From Schizochytrium sp. CCTCC M209059 (lineage: Eukaryota > Sar > Bigyra > Thraustochytrida > Thraustochytriidae): a DNA stretch of 64,000 nucleotides. The notes below the pieces were generated by a model. That model did no database searches. It was not told the origin of the DNA and saw only the letters and a list, made by a program, of their open reading frames with translations. Position numbers and translations under genes: made by a program. The stretch lies in assembly GCA_000818945.1 (NCBI GenBank), contig KN805375.1, positions 71,788 to 135,787 of the forward strand, read 5' to 3'. This document shows positions 1 to 9,632 of this stretch, piece after piece; the stretch's first letter is position 1; each line of letters begins with the position of its first letter.

Positions 1-1
1 T

Positions 2-922
2 GCGCTGGAAAAGCTCAAGCGTTTCCGCAGCATGATTGGCTACCCGGATAAGTGGAAGGACTTTTCCGCACTTGTGCTGACAGTCGAGGACTCGCTCTAC
101 GAGATGCGTCAAAAGGTGATGGCCTTTGAGTACCAGGCGGAGTTTCTTGACAAAATTAATGGTCTCAAGGACAAGACCAAGTGGGAGATGCCTCCGAGCA
201 TGGTGAACGCCTACTTTCACCCGCAGCAGAATGTGATCGTGTTTCCCGCCGCCATCATCCAGCCACCCTTTTACTCGCGGACCATGTCTGACGTACAGTT
301 CGATCTCCCGGAGCGCCTGCAAGGGTCAATCTCGGATGCCGAAAAGGAACTTGTTTTGCGCGCCGCCAACTCGGGTGGCATTATTGCGGTCATTGCTCAC
401 GAGATCAGTCACGGCTACGATGATCAGGGCCGCAAGTTCGACCACGATGGCAACATGAACGACTGGTGGACGCCCGAGGACACGGAAATGTTCACTGACA
501 AGACGCACATCATGACAGAGCAGGTCGAGGAGTACGTCTTTATCGAGGAGGATGCGGACGGCGCTGGCGAACCCAAGGAGCACAAAATGTCGGCGGATCT
601 CACGATGGGCGAGAACCTTGCGGATCTTGGCGGTCTCTCGCTCGGCCTGCAGGCCTTCACTCAGCACCTCGACGACCAAGGCGTCGACGACGAGGGTCTG
701 CGTATCGCGCTTTGCGATGTCTTCTTCCGCTCCTGGGCCAACATCTGGAAGTCGAAGCAGAGTACGCAGTTTGCGGTGCAGGCTCTTGCCACAGACCCGC
801 ACGCCCCGCCCCATTTTCGCGGCAACCTTTGCAAGAACATTGACATGTTCCACGAGATTTACGGCACCAAGCCCGGAGACGGCATGTACCTGCCCCCGGA
901 GAAGCGCCTTGTCATGTGGTGA
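2..922 (+). CDS. M13 (neprilysin-like) zinc metallopeptidase, 3' part
   Basis: The reading frame is open from base 2, so the gene starts outside the window; the first internal ATG (32) lies inside the conserved IGYPDKW stretch and is not the true start. The visible 306 residues are the catalytic C-terminal part of peptidase family M13. They show the substrate-binding NAY motif followed by VIVFPAAIIQPPFY, the zinc motif HEISH near fragment residue 133, and the third ligand in GENLADLGG. The family cleaves peptides using one zinc ion. The CxxW terminus typical of secreted animal neprilysins is replaced by RLVMW, and the fragment has only two cysteines, so it looks more like the PepO-type branch than a disulfide-rich ectoenzyme. 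An acidic insertion (EEDADGAGEPKEH) precedes the third zinc ligand. An AATAAA lies 26 bases after the stop. The family call is secure; localisation is unknown because the N-terminus is missing. Confidence 0.93.
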   Translation, partial: ALEKLKRFRSMIGYPDKWKDFSALVLTVEDSLYEMRQKVMAFEYQAEFLDKINGLKDKTKWEMPPSMVNAYFHPQQNVIVFPAAIIQPPFYSRTMSDVQFDLPERLQGSISDAEKELVLRAANSGGIIAVIAHEISHGYDDQGRKFDHDGNMNDWWTPEDTEMFTDKTHIMTEQVEEYVFIEEDADGAGEPKEHKMSADLTMGENLADLGGLSLGLQAFTQHLDDQGVDDEGLRIALCDVFFRSWANIWKSKQSTQFAVQALATDPHAPPHFRGNLCKNIDMFHEIYGTKPGDGMYLPPEKRLVMW

Positions 923-947
923 GAAGGGCCAACGAATCGCCTGCATA

Positions 948-953
948 AATAAA
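948..953 (+). terminator. AATAAA polyadenylation signal of the M13 gene
   Basis: A perfect AATAAA lies 26 bases after the M13 stop codon, before the convergent gene that ends at 1022. A T-rich stretch follows at 957-975. The role is inferred from motif and position. Confidence 0.55.
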
Positions 954-1021
954 CCTATTTCTTTCTTTTCTTTAATTTCCTTCCTCATGCTCCTTTGTCG
1001 TCGTCCACTGTAAGACGTCAG

Positions 1022-1549
1022 TCAGTCCAAAGACTTGGCTTGCTTGCTCGCGAGCGAGCTTCTTGCCGTCTGCATTTGCAGGGATTCGCGAGCAACAAAA
1101 ACCGTCACACCAACACCAATGCAGGCGGTAACGATGACAAGGGCAACAATGGCGATGGGGGCCAGCACGGAAGAGACCACGAGGACAAGACCCACGATCC
1201 CGCTGAGCACGATCAAAGTGCTCTCCAACACCGTGAGCAATACGAGCCACGCCACAAGGACCACGGCCACGCCGCCGCATACGGCACATACTTGTGCGGC
1301 GGCTTTAATACGGGGTTCTTTCTCTTGCGCCGCGTTCCACGCTTGACGCATGGTCTCCGTCCCTGCCGCTGCTAGTCTCTCGCGCTCGTTCCATACGCGC
1401 GCGAGTGACTGTCGCCAGGATGGTGGCGCCATGCCATTGAGGCGCGCTGCCGCCGTTGGAGTTCGCCGGGCGGGCCTGGGCTGCGTTCCTGGTTCGGGGC
1501 GCACGCCCGTCGCCTCCGCGACCCCGCCCGTCGCCTCCGCAACGTCCAT
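1022..1549 (-). CDS. Small protein with a long hydrophobic hairpin region
   Basis: 175 residues. Residues 1-85 are Ala/Arg/Pro-rich and start with a short internal repeat (VAEATG twice). Residues about 90-150 are almost continuously hydrophobic: two or three membrane segments rich in Val, Leu, Ile and small residues with few charges. A short tail ends in KQAKSLD. A long hydrophobic block between hydrophilic ends is the layout of promethin/LDAF1- or oleosin-like lipid-droplet proteins, which would suit an oil-rich protist, but no diagnostic motif such as a proline knot is visible. It converges on the M13 gene (99 bases between stops) and diverges from the MFS gene. It could be any small membrane protein. 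That it is a gene at all is supported only by the ORF and its composition. Confidence 0.5.
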   Translation of the reverse strand: MDVAEATGGVAEATGVRPEPGTQPRPARRTPTAAARLNGMAPPSWRQSLARVWNERERLAAAGTETMRQAWNAAQEKEPRIKAAAQVCAVCGGVAVVLVAWLVLLTVLESTLIVLSGIVGLVLVVSSVLAPIAIVALVIVTACIGVGVTVFVARESLQMQTARSSLASKQAKSLD

Positions 1550-2772
1550 CGGGCTCTCTCCAAGATATCAGCGAGGCCACTCGATGTCTGCTGCAACTCG
1601 CTCGCAGTATAGGTCTAGCTTATCCAGGACGGTATATCGTGAAGGCGTCCAGGCCCTATACTGTCTCTTGCGGCAACGACATTGTGAAATGAATGCAATT
1701 GATTGCTCGAGCGCTCTGCTCTCGCCATCCTCGGCCACGACATCCTCGGCCACGACGTTGTGGAAGCCAAGCTTTGGGTCGGTTCTTGGCCCATCTCAAG
1801 CTGTGAAAAAGTAAGAAGACCACGTGGTGTGGTGTAGATATGAAATCAAAGGGCTCTTCGTGGAGCCTAAGAAAGCTATGTGGGGCCTGCAAGACAACGT
1901 TTAGACAAGAATGGACTTTGCTGGGGCTCGCTCTCGTGATTCCAGCACAGTGTCCAGAACCGCTGTGAAACAAGCGTCAGCTTCTTGCTCCTGCCTGGGC
2001 CACACGCATCCTCCGCCATTTCTCTCCTCGCTTGCCTGCACAAGCATCTGCTTCTTGCTCCTGCCTGGGCCACACGCATCCTCTTTCCTTTGATCTATCC
2101 CCGCCACTTCTCTCTCTCAAAGCCCCATCAACGCCACAAAAGCAGTTTCGCCCTCCGTCACAAGGCCCACGCTACCAAATCCGACCGTTCCCGGCGCTCG
2201 CACGTGCAACCCTTTTTCTATGTTCCCCTCCGCGAAACCAACGAGCAAATGGGTCGCGCCAAACGAACTCCAAGCACCCCGCGGCCCCTCCCTCCCTCCC
2301 CCTGCTCCGCTCTCTTTCTTCCCCTCGCCACCCAAAAGAGATTCTCGGCGTCGCAAATTCCCGCGGCGTGCACGTGCGTGCGAGCGCGATTCTGGCGAGG
2401 CCTCTTCGTTCTCTCGCTCCCTGCAACGCGAGACGCCGCAGCCGGGCAGCAAAACGCCAACCCCGGGGCCACCGGGAGCGCGGAGGCGGCCGGCGGCGGG
2501 AGCAGCGGCAGCTCGGCTCGAGCTCGTGGACGCGGCGCGACGCGGCGCGACACGGAGACCAAGAACTCTTTCATCCCAGCCATCCCAGCCGATTCCACTC
2601 CGTCGCGCGGTCGCTCTCAGGGCAAACCTCGCTCGAGGCAAACCTCGAACGAGACAAAGACGAGACGAGCAAAGGCGAACGAGCGCGAGGCGTGGCCGCG
2701 AGGCGTGGCGGCAGGCCTGCGGCGAGCAGCCAGGGAAGCAAGGCGCAGCGGCGAGGCGCGCGACGGCCGACG
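1550..2772. other. Divergent intergenic region between the small membrane protein and the MFS gene
   Basis: About 1.2 kb without a gene I trust. A long frame continuous with the MFS gene runs through it, but its translation is Arg/Ser/Pro low-complexity and it does not resemble a protein domain. It holds a near-exact repeat (1980-2082) and C/T-rich stretches around 2100-2330. It probably contains the promoters and 5' UTRs of both flanking genes. Confidence 0.5.
1980..2082 (+). repeat. 33-bp direct repeat, period 70
   Basis: Bases 1980-2012 and 2050-2082 are identical over 33 bases (starting GCTTCTTGCTCCTG). The preceding ten bases are similar (CAAGCGTCAG and CAAGCATCTG), so the unit is a diverging tandem duplication about 70 bp long, roughly 700 bp upstream of the MFS start codon. 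Confidence 0.85.
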
Positions 2773-4218
2773 ATGGAGCGCGAGGCCGGACCGGCGCCGC
2801 CGTCTGAGGCCGCGACCGGCGCGGCTGGGGCGCGAGATCCCGAACGGCCGGCCAAACCGCCCTTCAGGCGCAACGTCCTGCTGCTCTCGGTGGCATGGTG
2901 TTTCGGCGTCGCGGCGGCCTTCATGCAGCTGAGCGCCACCACGCTCGCCGTGGCCGAGCTGTACGATGAGTCGAAGTCGACGCTGCCGCTCGGCGTCCTC
3001 ATGGCCTCGGCCGCGGTCTTTGCGGCGCTCGTTCCGCACATGACGCCGCGCTACGGGAAATGGCGCGTCTACGGGACGGCCACCTGTCTCGGAATGGTCA
3101 TGGCCGCCGTGGAGCTGGCCGTCGTGTACACGGTAGGGAAAGGCATCAACGAGAATGGCGGCGTTGTGGACCCGGAAGACGGCAGGCTCGTTTTTATTGT
3201 GATCATGGTCTCTTGCGTGCCGCAGGGCTTCGTCTACGCGTGTGCCAACAACTTTCGCCTGACCTCTGTCGATTACGCCGTGGAAAAACGACAAATTCCA
3301 ATCGCTATCTCCATGACGATGGGCGGTGGCATTGCGGCGGCCCTTGTGGGCCCGCTGCTGGCCATCGCCTCGCGCGACCTTGGAGACGTCAAGTTTGCCG
3401 GTTCCTTCTTGCACCTCTTTCTCCTCTACGTGGCGCTTCTTCTCACACTCTCGCGCATTGAGTTCATCAAAGCATCACGACCCGGATCCCAGGAGGTCTT
3501 GGACGCCAATGCTGCGGCGGGCCTCCCGCCGCCGCGCTCCCTCAAGCAGCTGCTTTTACAATGGGACTTTTTCATTGCGCTTCTGGTGCAGGTCGTCACC
3601 TTTGCTACGATGGGAGCGCTTATGAGTGCTACACCTGTTTCCATGCGCAACGAGGGCTTTTCGTACGCACTCATCACAACCACAGTTGTATTGCATCTCA
3701 TGGGCATGTATGTTCCTTCCTTTTGGATTGGCAAGGTTGTCACGCGTTTCGGAATCGGCAAGGTCATGGTCGCGGGACTTGCGGTGGAAATGATCGGGGC
3801 GCTTCTTTTTCTGATTCAACGCTCGGCTCCAATTTATATTTGTGGCATTGTGCTCGTTGGCGTTGGGTGGAACTTTGGTTTCATCTCGGCGACTTCGCGC
3901 ATCGGCATGCTCGCTACCGAGGCGGAAAAGCCACGTCTGCATGCGCTCAACGACACTCCTGTTCTCGCCTCACTTGGTATCTCCTTTCTTACCTCGGGAC
4001 CGCTGTATACGTCGCTTGGTTGGGAGAACCTCGCTTTGCTCAACTCTGTCATCATTATTGCCACCTTTATCGTCGTCGTTGTACGCGAGGCTCGCCTTAT
4101 TGCGAGTAATGCTGGTGCTTCGAACGAGTTCGGCGAGGCTCCCGCAAAGTCACGTGCGGCAGAAGTCGAACAGCAGACCAGCGCAAAAGAACCTGCAGAT
4201 CACCTCTGTGAGGTATAA
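2773..4218 (+). CDS. Major facilitator superfamily transporter, 12 TM
   Basis: 481 residues from the ATG at 2773. This start was chosen because the sequence before it is Arg/Ser/Pro-rich low complexity, while a short hydrophilic tail and TM1 follow it. Twelve hydrophobic segments can be counted: TM1 begins near residue 35 (NVLLLSVAWCFG); six come before and six after a cytoplasmic loop containing KASRPGSQEVLDANAAAG. The loop between TM2 and TM3 carries PRYGKWRVYG, matching the basic/Gly MFS signature region. The C-terminal tail is hydrophilic. The family moves small solutes by proton symport, antiport or uniport; the substrate cannot be told here. No intron is needed. It ends with TAA, which matters when judging the TAA inside the permease at 13124. 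A 23-bp piece of its coding tail is repeated in the 3' flank. Confidence 0.9.
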   Translation: MEREAGPAPPSEAATGAAGARDPERPAKPPFRRNVLLLSVAWCFGVAAAFMQLSATTLAVAELYDESKSTLPLGVLMASAAVFAALVPHMTPRYGKWRVYGTATCLGMVMAAVELAVVYTVGKGINENGGVVDPEDGRLVFIVIMVSCVPQGFVYACANNFRLTSVDYAVEKRQIPIAISMTMGGGIAAALVGPLLAIASRDLGDVKFAGSFLHLFLLYVALLLTLSRIEFIKASRPGSQEVLDANAAAGLPPPRSLKQLLLQWDFFIALLVQVVTFATMGALMSATPVSMRNEGFSYALITTTVVLHLMGMYVPSFWIGKVVTRFGIGKVMVAGLAVEMIGALLFLIQRSAPIYICGIVLVGVGWNFGFISATSRIGMLATEAEKPRLHALNDTPVLASLGISFLTSGPLYTSLGWENLALLNSVIIIATFIVVVVREARLIASNAGASNEFGEAPAKSRAAEVEQQTSAKEPADHLCEV

Positions 4219-4311
4219 GTCTACGTCTGCGCGCTAATTTCCCCCTCCTATCGTAGCACCAATTCTTTTCTTCTGGCAGCATCTTTGCCGAACAGCAGAC
4301 CAGCGCAAAAG
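4167..4311 (+). repeat. 23-bp direct repeat: coding tail duplicated in the 3' flank
   Basis: Bases 4167-4189, inside the last codons of the MFS gene, recur exactly at 4289-4311 (CGAACAGCAGACC...CAAAAG), 71 bases after the stop codon. Two exact 23-mers 122 bp apart are unlikely by chance and suggest a local duplication. Confidence 0.9.
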
Positions 4312-5009
4312 TTTTTTGTCCGGATTTATTCGCCTAGGCTTCACTCTTCTCTTCTAGCAGCGCACTGCTGTCTCAGAGCCGGTCATTGTGGAAATACAAA
4401 GCAATGTTGGATGCTCGCTCCCTGACTGCTTGAGGTAAGCAATCTAATCAGTACATTTCTGGCAGCCAATAATAACTCGGTCGGCCTTTTTAGTTTTTTG
4501 CCAGCTTCCGAGGTTCTTGATAAATGTAACAGATTTCTTTATCTTGACAGGCCTATCGGGAGGTTGCATTGCCTTCTTGACAACTACACTGTCGATGACG
4601 ACAGCGTTTTCCCCGGAAATTTCGTGCACATACCGTGGTAAAAAGAAGCCGAAGTTGGTCAATTCGCAGTTTGTTTGTTCGTTTGTTTGTTTGTTTGTTT
4701 GGAGGAGCCCTTGATTCCACAATCGCTTGTGCTTGTTGGCTCTTGTCGACGAATGCATCCATTTATCTCGATCAGACTTTTTGCGTTTTCTTAAATATGA
4801 ACTGCTCACCAGCATTTGCATCCGGAGGAGATTCTCTTTTAAGTTGATGCCTCTACGGATGGTCACAAATAGGAACAGTTTCCTTGTTGACCGACCCCCT
4901 CCCACTTTTTCGCGTCTCTGGCCCGTATGAACGCGATCGTGGTGCACGCGTAACGTCAGCCTGCAAGGCGGAAACGATCCTCCCTCTGACCGATCTCGAG
5001 AACACCGAC

Positions 5010-5011
<2 letters not shown>

Positions 5012-5050
<39 letters not shown>
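5012..5050 (+). repeat. (CT)n microsatellite
   Basis: About 19 uninterrupted CT units in the spacer downstream of the MFS gene. Confidence 0.95.
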
Positions 5051-5052
<2 letters not shown>

Positions 5053-5583
5053 AAGGATGACGACGACGCGCCCATTCTAATCCTCTGCTGATGAGAACTC
5101 ATCATGTACCTCCCACGACGTTCACGAAAGCTCGACGAAAGCGTCGCCATCCGCCCCGATCTCGCGGGCACCCATGGCGAGCCGTCGTCATCGTCGCCTG
5201 CAGCGACTAAAAACTGCAACCGCAAGCCCCTCGTGTCGCTTTCAGCTGCAGCATGCGCGCCAAGGGCCTCCTCCTCTTGCCTCTGCGGCGACGGCCAGCG
5301 CAGTCGGGTGTTATACCAGTTACGTACCAGCTGCTTTCGGCACTTGCGGGGCGGCACCCTCTGTCCGCCGTCGCGCCCCCGCCCAGGCGCGCAATTTCAT
5401 TTATTGCGCGAGCTGCGCGCGGCGGCGGCGGCGACCGCGAGGCGCATGATTGCGGTGAGAGAGAGACGGACGGTTTCTGCTCGACGGCGGAGGCCGGGAA
5501 CGGGGAGGCGGCCGCGCCGTGCTGCAGCCGCCGGTGCCAGTGCCGGTGCCGGTTGCTTTGTTGTTTTCCTGCGCGCGCCGGAA

Positions 5584-5643
5584 GCTAGATGGCTAGCTAG
5601 CTCGTTTAGCTTAGCTTAGCTTAGCTTAGCTAGCGAGCTAGCT
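5584..5643. repeat. GCTAGC-rich palindromic block
   Basis: Overlapping AGCTAGCT palindromes flank four copies of the 5-mer TTAGC. The outer arms (tagctagctcg and cgagctagct) are inverted, so the block could fold into a hairpin. The same motif recurs near 6351, 35606, 37138 and 42380. Confidence 0.8.
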
Positions 5644-6557
5644 GTGACATGCGCTTCCGCCGCCCGCCGTGCATCAACTGCAAGTTGCGGGTCGTCGAGG
5701 CCCGGAGCAGAACAAGTCGAAGCACGTCGAAGCGCGTGAGACTCGGAGCTAACGACTTCTCTTCCCGCCGCGGGCGGGTCTGGAAAAAGCGCGAAAAGGG
5801 AAACCTCGAGACCTCGTCGCTGGCGGCACTCTTTTTGAGTGTATCTGCAGCTGGAATATTGCGCGTCCCCCATCGCCACGAACAATGAACGGCGTGCGGC
5901 CCGCAGCACTGCAGGTTACATGCCTGCAATGCACGGCATGCTTTCTTCCTTCCTAGCAGCCCCTCGCGCTGGCTCGCCCTCTCCCGTGGTGCGTGTTTGT
6001 GACACACCCCCGAAGAAATAATGCGCAACACGCACATGCATGCGCGGCCTGCCCGCAAGCAAGCGGCCTCGCTTCGCTGCCCTGACCCGGCCTCCCGCCG
6101 CCGCCGCCGCCGGCCGCTCCCCTCCCGCCGGCCGCGCCGTGCTCGCGTGGTCCGCGCGGGGCCACCGGAAGTCTGCTCGAGGTCACCGCGCTACGCTCTT
6201 GGGACTTGCGCGTGCACGGTGCCTGTAGCCGCCTCGCCGGGTACGTACGTGCGCGCGACCCGAGGCCGCAAGGCCCGCGCGGCTGCGTCGCACGCACGCG
6301 CAGCGGGGGCGGAAGGCTGGCGAGGCGGCAGACCAGCAAGCGAGCGGCAGCTAGCTAGCGAGCTAGCTTGGTCGGCTTGGCTGGCTGGCTGGACGGGCCG
6401 AGTCGGGCAAAGTGCAGGAACGCGAGGCGAGACGATCCCGGGAGCGAAGCAGCAAACCCGAAACGCGCGAGGCCTCGGCGACGCCGACCGAAGCGGAGGA
6501 GAGCAGGAGAGGGCAGAGGAGGAGGAGGGGGAGAGCTGAGCGGCCTGGGGAGCCAGG

Positions 6558-9500
6558 ATGTCGGAGAAGATGGATGAAAGGGAGGAGAAGGAGGAACTCC
6601 AGGTGTCGTACAGCGGAGACCTGAGAATGGTGGAAAAGGTCTCGCGGCACTTCGTGAAGCGGCCGAGGATCATCTGCGGCGGCATCTGGGCGGCGTTTCT
6701 CGTCATGTCCGCCGTAGTTCACTTCGCAGGCTGGTTTGACATCGCCGACACCACCGTCGACGACTGGACGATCCCGACCTCGGAGGCGAGCAAGAACGGC
6801 GACGCCCTCTCGGATGCTCGAGAGAAGATGGACTCCGCCCAAAGCACCGGGACTCTGCCCGCGCGCTCAGAGAACGTCTGGTTCACGGCCACCTCTTTCA
6901 TTTACGAGTGGGCGGACGACCGCCAAGCGGAGATACTTACCCCTGACAACCTGCAGCGCATGTGCCAGTTCCAAAGCATCCTAACGGCGGACGAGAACTT
7001 TCCCAAGTTCTGCAAGCCGGATGGTGCCGCGCTCGGCAAAGACACGGTGTGCGCTTCGCAAGATTACGATGTCGTGGCGCTCGTGTACCCAACTTTTGAA
7101 GAGCAAAAGGAATGCCGTCTACTAAACTCGACCGAGTTTGCGACGCGGTTTGCGGCTCTCTCTAGCGAGCCTGAAAAAGTCTTCTTCTTTCTCGAGCGCC
7201 GAGTGACGAGCCTGCTCGACGTCCGTCTCAAGACCCGCTCCCAAATCTCCCTGTACGCCCCGCTTGGCGCGGACTCCACAGACGATAGCACCGCTTTCGG
7301 CTCGGAACCTGACGACGATGCTGGGGCTCAAGGTGTCATTTATAAGAACTTTCTCGCAACCATCGAAAAGAACTTCTTTGCTTCAAAGGGTCTCGAGGTC
7401 GAGGTTCCCTTTAACTCGGCGTACAATATTGGCGCCTTCGATCTCGGTAATGGCTTGCAGGTCCGATTCTATAACCAGTACTTTGTCTCATCAGAGTTTG
7501 ACCGCATGATCGAGTATGACCAGTTGCTTGTAGTGGGTTCAGTCGCTCTCGTTGGCATTACCATGTTCCTGCACCTGCGCAGCGTCTTTATTAGTGTTGT
7601 TGGGCTCTTTTCCATTCTCATTAGTATCATGGTGGCCCTCTTCTTCTACGCTGGCATTTTCCGCATCGAGTACTTTAGCAGCGTGCACATCGTCACCTTC
7701 TTTCTCATTCTTGGTATCGGCGCCGATGATCTCTTTGTCTGGGTTGACGCGTACTATCAAAGCGAGCGTTATTGGCCCGGCATCCGCGGCTTTGCAAGCA
7801 AGAAAGAGGCTGGCAAGGCCAATGTATATGGGACCGACAATGAAGAGGATGAAGTCTTGGTCGCTCGTCTCACGTATACGTACCAGCGTGCCGCCGGGGC
7901 CGTTTTGAATACGAGCGCCACCACTGCTGGGGCCTTTCTTGCAACGGGAGTGAGTCCGATTGCCCCGATTGCCTCCTTTGGCATCTTTGCTGCCATTACC
8001 ATCATGCTCAACTTTGTGTGGACCATCATTCTCTATCCTGCGGTGGTCATTATCTTTGAAAAGTATTTCCGTGGTCGCCATTGCTGTTGCGGCTGTCTCA
8101 GAGCCCCCCGCGAAAAGGTCGGTTCCGTAAGTCAAGATATTGAGCAGAGCGCGGCAACGCATATTGAGAAGCGCGTCGCTGAAGACGGCACGGTGACTCT
8201 CGTCATGGACAAAGTAAAGCACAAGGAAAACTTTGAGGAGAAGGTGTTCTCTAAGGGTTACGTGCCTCTCATCAATAAGCAAGTCTCTGTCACGATTGGA
8301 GGCCGCACATGCCAGATTCTTCCGGTAGCGGCTGTTACGGTAACAGCACTCTTTGCGCTGATTGTGACCATGGCCACATTCGCAGTTCAGCTTGGTACTC
8401 CAACGGAACCAGACCAAAATTTTCGCTCGTCTCACATGAGCACGGGCTATGCGACTGACTACAGTAAGCTCTTTCAGGGTGGTACAGACTACTTAGAGGT
8501 CGACGTCACCTTCGGCATTGAGGGCATTGATCGTGGCAGCTTTAAGTTTCTCGACCCCAACGGGTACCGAGGCGCCGTTGTTTTCGACAGCGAGTTTGAT
8601 CTTTCGTCGCGAACAAACCAAGAGTATTATCTCGAGGTGTGCGACAGCTTTGAGACCCTTTCCTGTGTGCCGGAAGGCGAAACGAGCGCGCTCTCTGGCT
8701 GCATCGGCAGTGATGTTGGTCTCGCCACCCGCAGCGTGGACTGCACGCTGCGCAAGTTTCACGACTGGCACAACGAATCTTACCCATTGGAGACCCCTGC
8801 GATTGACTTGGGCGATGTCGACAAGGCTCTTTGGACCTCGCGACTGTCCGAATTTGCAAGCGCCACGGGAGCGGATAACGATATCGGCATCGTGGACGGT
8901 GAGCTCAAGTTCATCGTTTTCTCGTACGAGGCCTCGCTCAAGACGCTGCAGCCTGTGGGCGTCAAGGAGCCTGTCATTGATCTCCTGGAGGCTCACCTCC
9001 AAGAAATGGTTGAGAACGCGCCGGCGGGCTTGGAATCCGCGTTTCAGACCTCTTTTGACATGCTTTGGATCCACACTGAGCTCGGCATTGTTTCGGGCAT
9101 GTTTCAGGGCTTGGCCATCAGTGTCCCCATTGCTTTTGTTGTGCTCCTTCTCGCAACTTCGAACCTGATTCTTTCGGTAATCGCCATCGTTGGTATCATT
9201 GGCATTGTCGTTACGGTTCTCGGAACGGCGCAGCTCCTGGGCTGGGCACTCGGTGTTGCGGAGGCTATTGCCGCGGTCATGGTCGTTGGTCTTAGCGTTG
9301 ACTATAGCACGCTTCACGGCACGAGCTACGCGCACGCCACAGGCGAAGGTTTTACACTCCGCGCCGATCGCTTCAAGTATTCGGCTATCATGCTTGGCCC
9401 TACCGTTATCGCAGGAGCCTTAACCACGGGTGGGTCCGCCGCCATTATGTTCTTTGCACAGCTCCAGTTTTTCGGCAAGATGGCCATTCTCCTCACCTCC

Positions 9501-9632
9501 ACTATTGCTTATAGTTTGATCATCACCGAGTTCTTTGTGATGCCACTCTTCCGCATCATTGGCCCCGAGAAAGATCGCGGTGACTGGCGGCTCTGGCTCA
9601 AGGCGCGCGGCATCTGCAACAAAAAAAAGTAG
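6558..9632 (+). CDS. Patched/Dispatched-type RND permease, copy 1
   Basis: 1024 residues in one exon. TM1 is near residues 36-57 (GGIWAAFLVMSAVV), followed by a large extracytoplasmic domain rich in paired cysteines, then five TM segments near 318-500 that form the sterol-sensing-like block. TM4 carries GIGADD near residue 385, the acidic pair used for ion coupling; the GADD form resembles Dispatched more than Patched (GVDD). A cytoplasmic linker with a Cys cluster (HCCCGCL) follows, then TM7 near 590, a second extracytoplasmic domain, and TM8-12, where TM10 reads VVGLSVDYS near residue 911. This is the duplicated six-plus-six layout of the RND superfamily. Relatives export or redistribute lipids and lipid-modified proteins at the plasma membrane. 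The cargo here is unknown; sterols or other lipids are a reasonable guess. A close paralog follows 2 kb downstream. The start is the first ATG of the frame. Confidence 0.92.
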   Translation: MSEKMDEREEKEELQVSYSGDLRMVEKVSRHFVKRPRIICGGIWAAFLVMSAVVHFAGWFDIADTTVDDWTIPTSEASKNGDALSDAREKMDSAQSTGTLPARSENVWFTATSFIYEWADDRQAEILTPDNLQRMCQFQSILTADENFPKFCKPDGAALGKDTVCASQDYDVVALVYPTFEEQKECRLLNSTEFATRFAALSSEPEKVFFFLERRVTSLLDVRLKTRSQISLYAPLGADSTDDSTAFGSEPDDDAGAQGVIYKNFLATIEKNFFASKGLEVEVPFNSAYNIGAFDLGNGLQVRFYNQYFVSSEFDRMIEYDQLLVVGSVALVGITMFLHLRSVFISVVGLFSILISIMVALFFYAGIFRIEYFSSVHIVTFFLILGIGADDLFVWVDAYYQSERYWPGIRGFASKKEAGKANVYGTDNEEDEVLVARLTYTYQRAAGAVLNTSATTAGAFLATGVSPIAPIASFGIFAAITIMLNFVWTIILYPAVVIIFEKYFRGRHCCCGCLRAPREKVGSVSQDIEQSAATHIEKRVAEDGTVTLVMDKVKHKENFEEKVFSKGYVPLINKQVSVTIGGRTCQILPVAAVTVTALFALIVTMATFAVQLGTPTEPDQNFRSSHMSTGYATDYSKLFQGGTDYLEVDVTFGIEGIDRGSFKFLDPNGYRGAVVFDSEFDLSSRTNQEYYLEVCDSFETLSCVPEGETSALSGCIGSDVGLATRSVDCTLRKFHDWHNESYPLETPAIDLGDVDKALWTSRLSEFASATGADNDIGIVDGELKFIVFSYEASLKTLQPVGVKEPVIDLLEAHLQEMVENAPAGLESAFQTSFDMLWIHTELGIVSGMFQGLAISVPIAFVVLLLATSNLILSVIAIVGIIGIVVTVLGTAQLLGWALGVAEAIAAVMVVGLSVDYSTLHGTSYAHATGEGFTLRADRFKYSAIMLGPTVIAGALTTGGSAAIMFFAQLQFFGKMAILLTSTIAYSLIITEFFVMPLFRIIGPEKDRGDWRLWLKARGICNKKK

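Larger units (their letters stand above)
4219..6557. other. Intergenic region between the MFS gene and RND permease 1
   Basis: 2.3 kb with no ORF showing domain-like composition. Contents: (GTTT)n near 4675-4700, (CT)n at 5012-5050, a GCTAGC-rich palindromic block at 5584-5643, a very GC-rich segment at 6040-6320, a second block reading agctagctagcgagctagct at 6351-6370, and a purine-rich leader (6480-6540) just before the permease ATG. The last 500 bases probably hold the promoter and 5' UTR. Confidence 0.5.

Noticed and set aside
2032..2772. 247-codon N-terminal extension of the MFS frame
   Set aside because: Arg/Ser/Pro low complexity with no domain. The ATG at 2773 gives a normal-length MFS protein; the extension is more likely promoter and 5' UTR.
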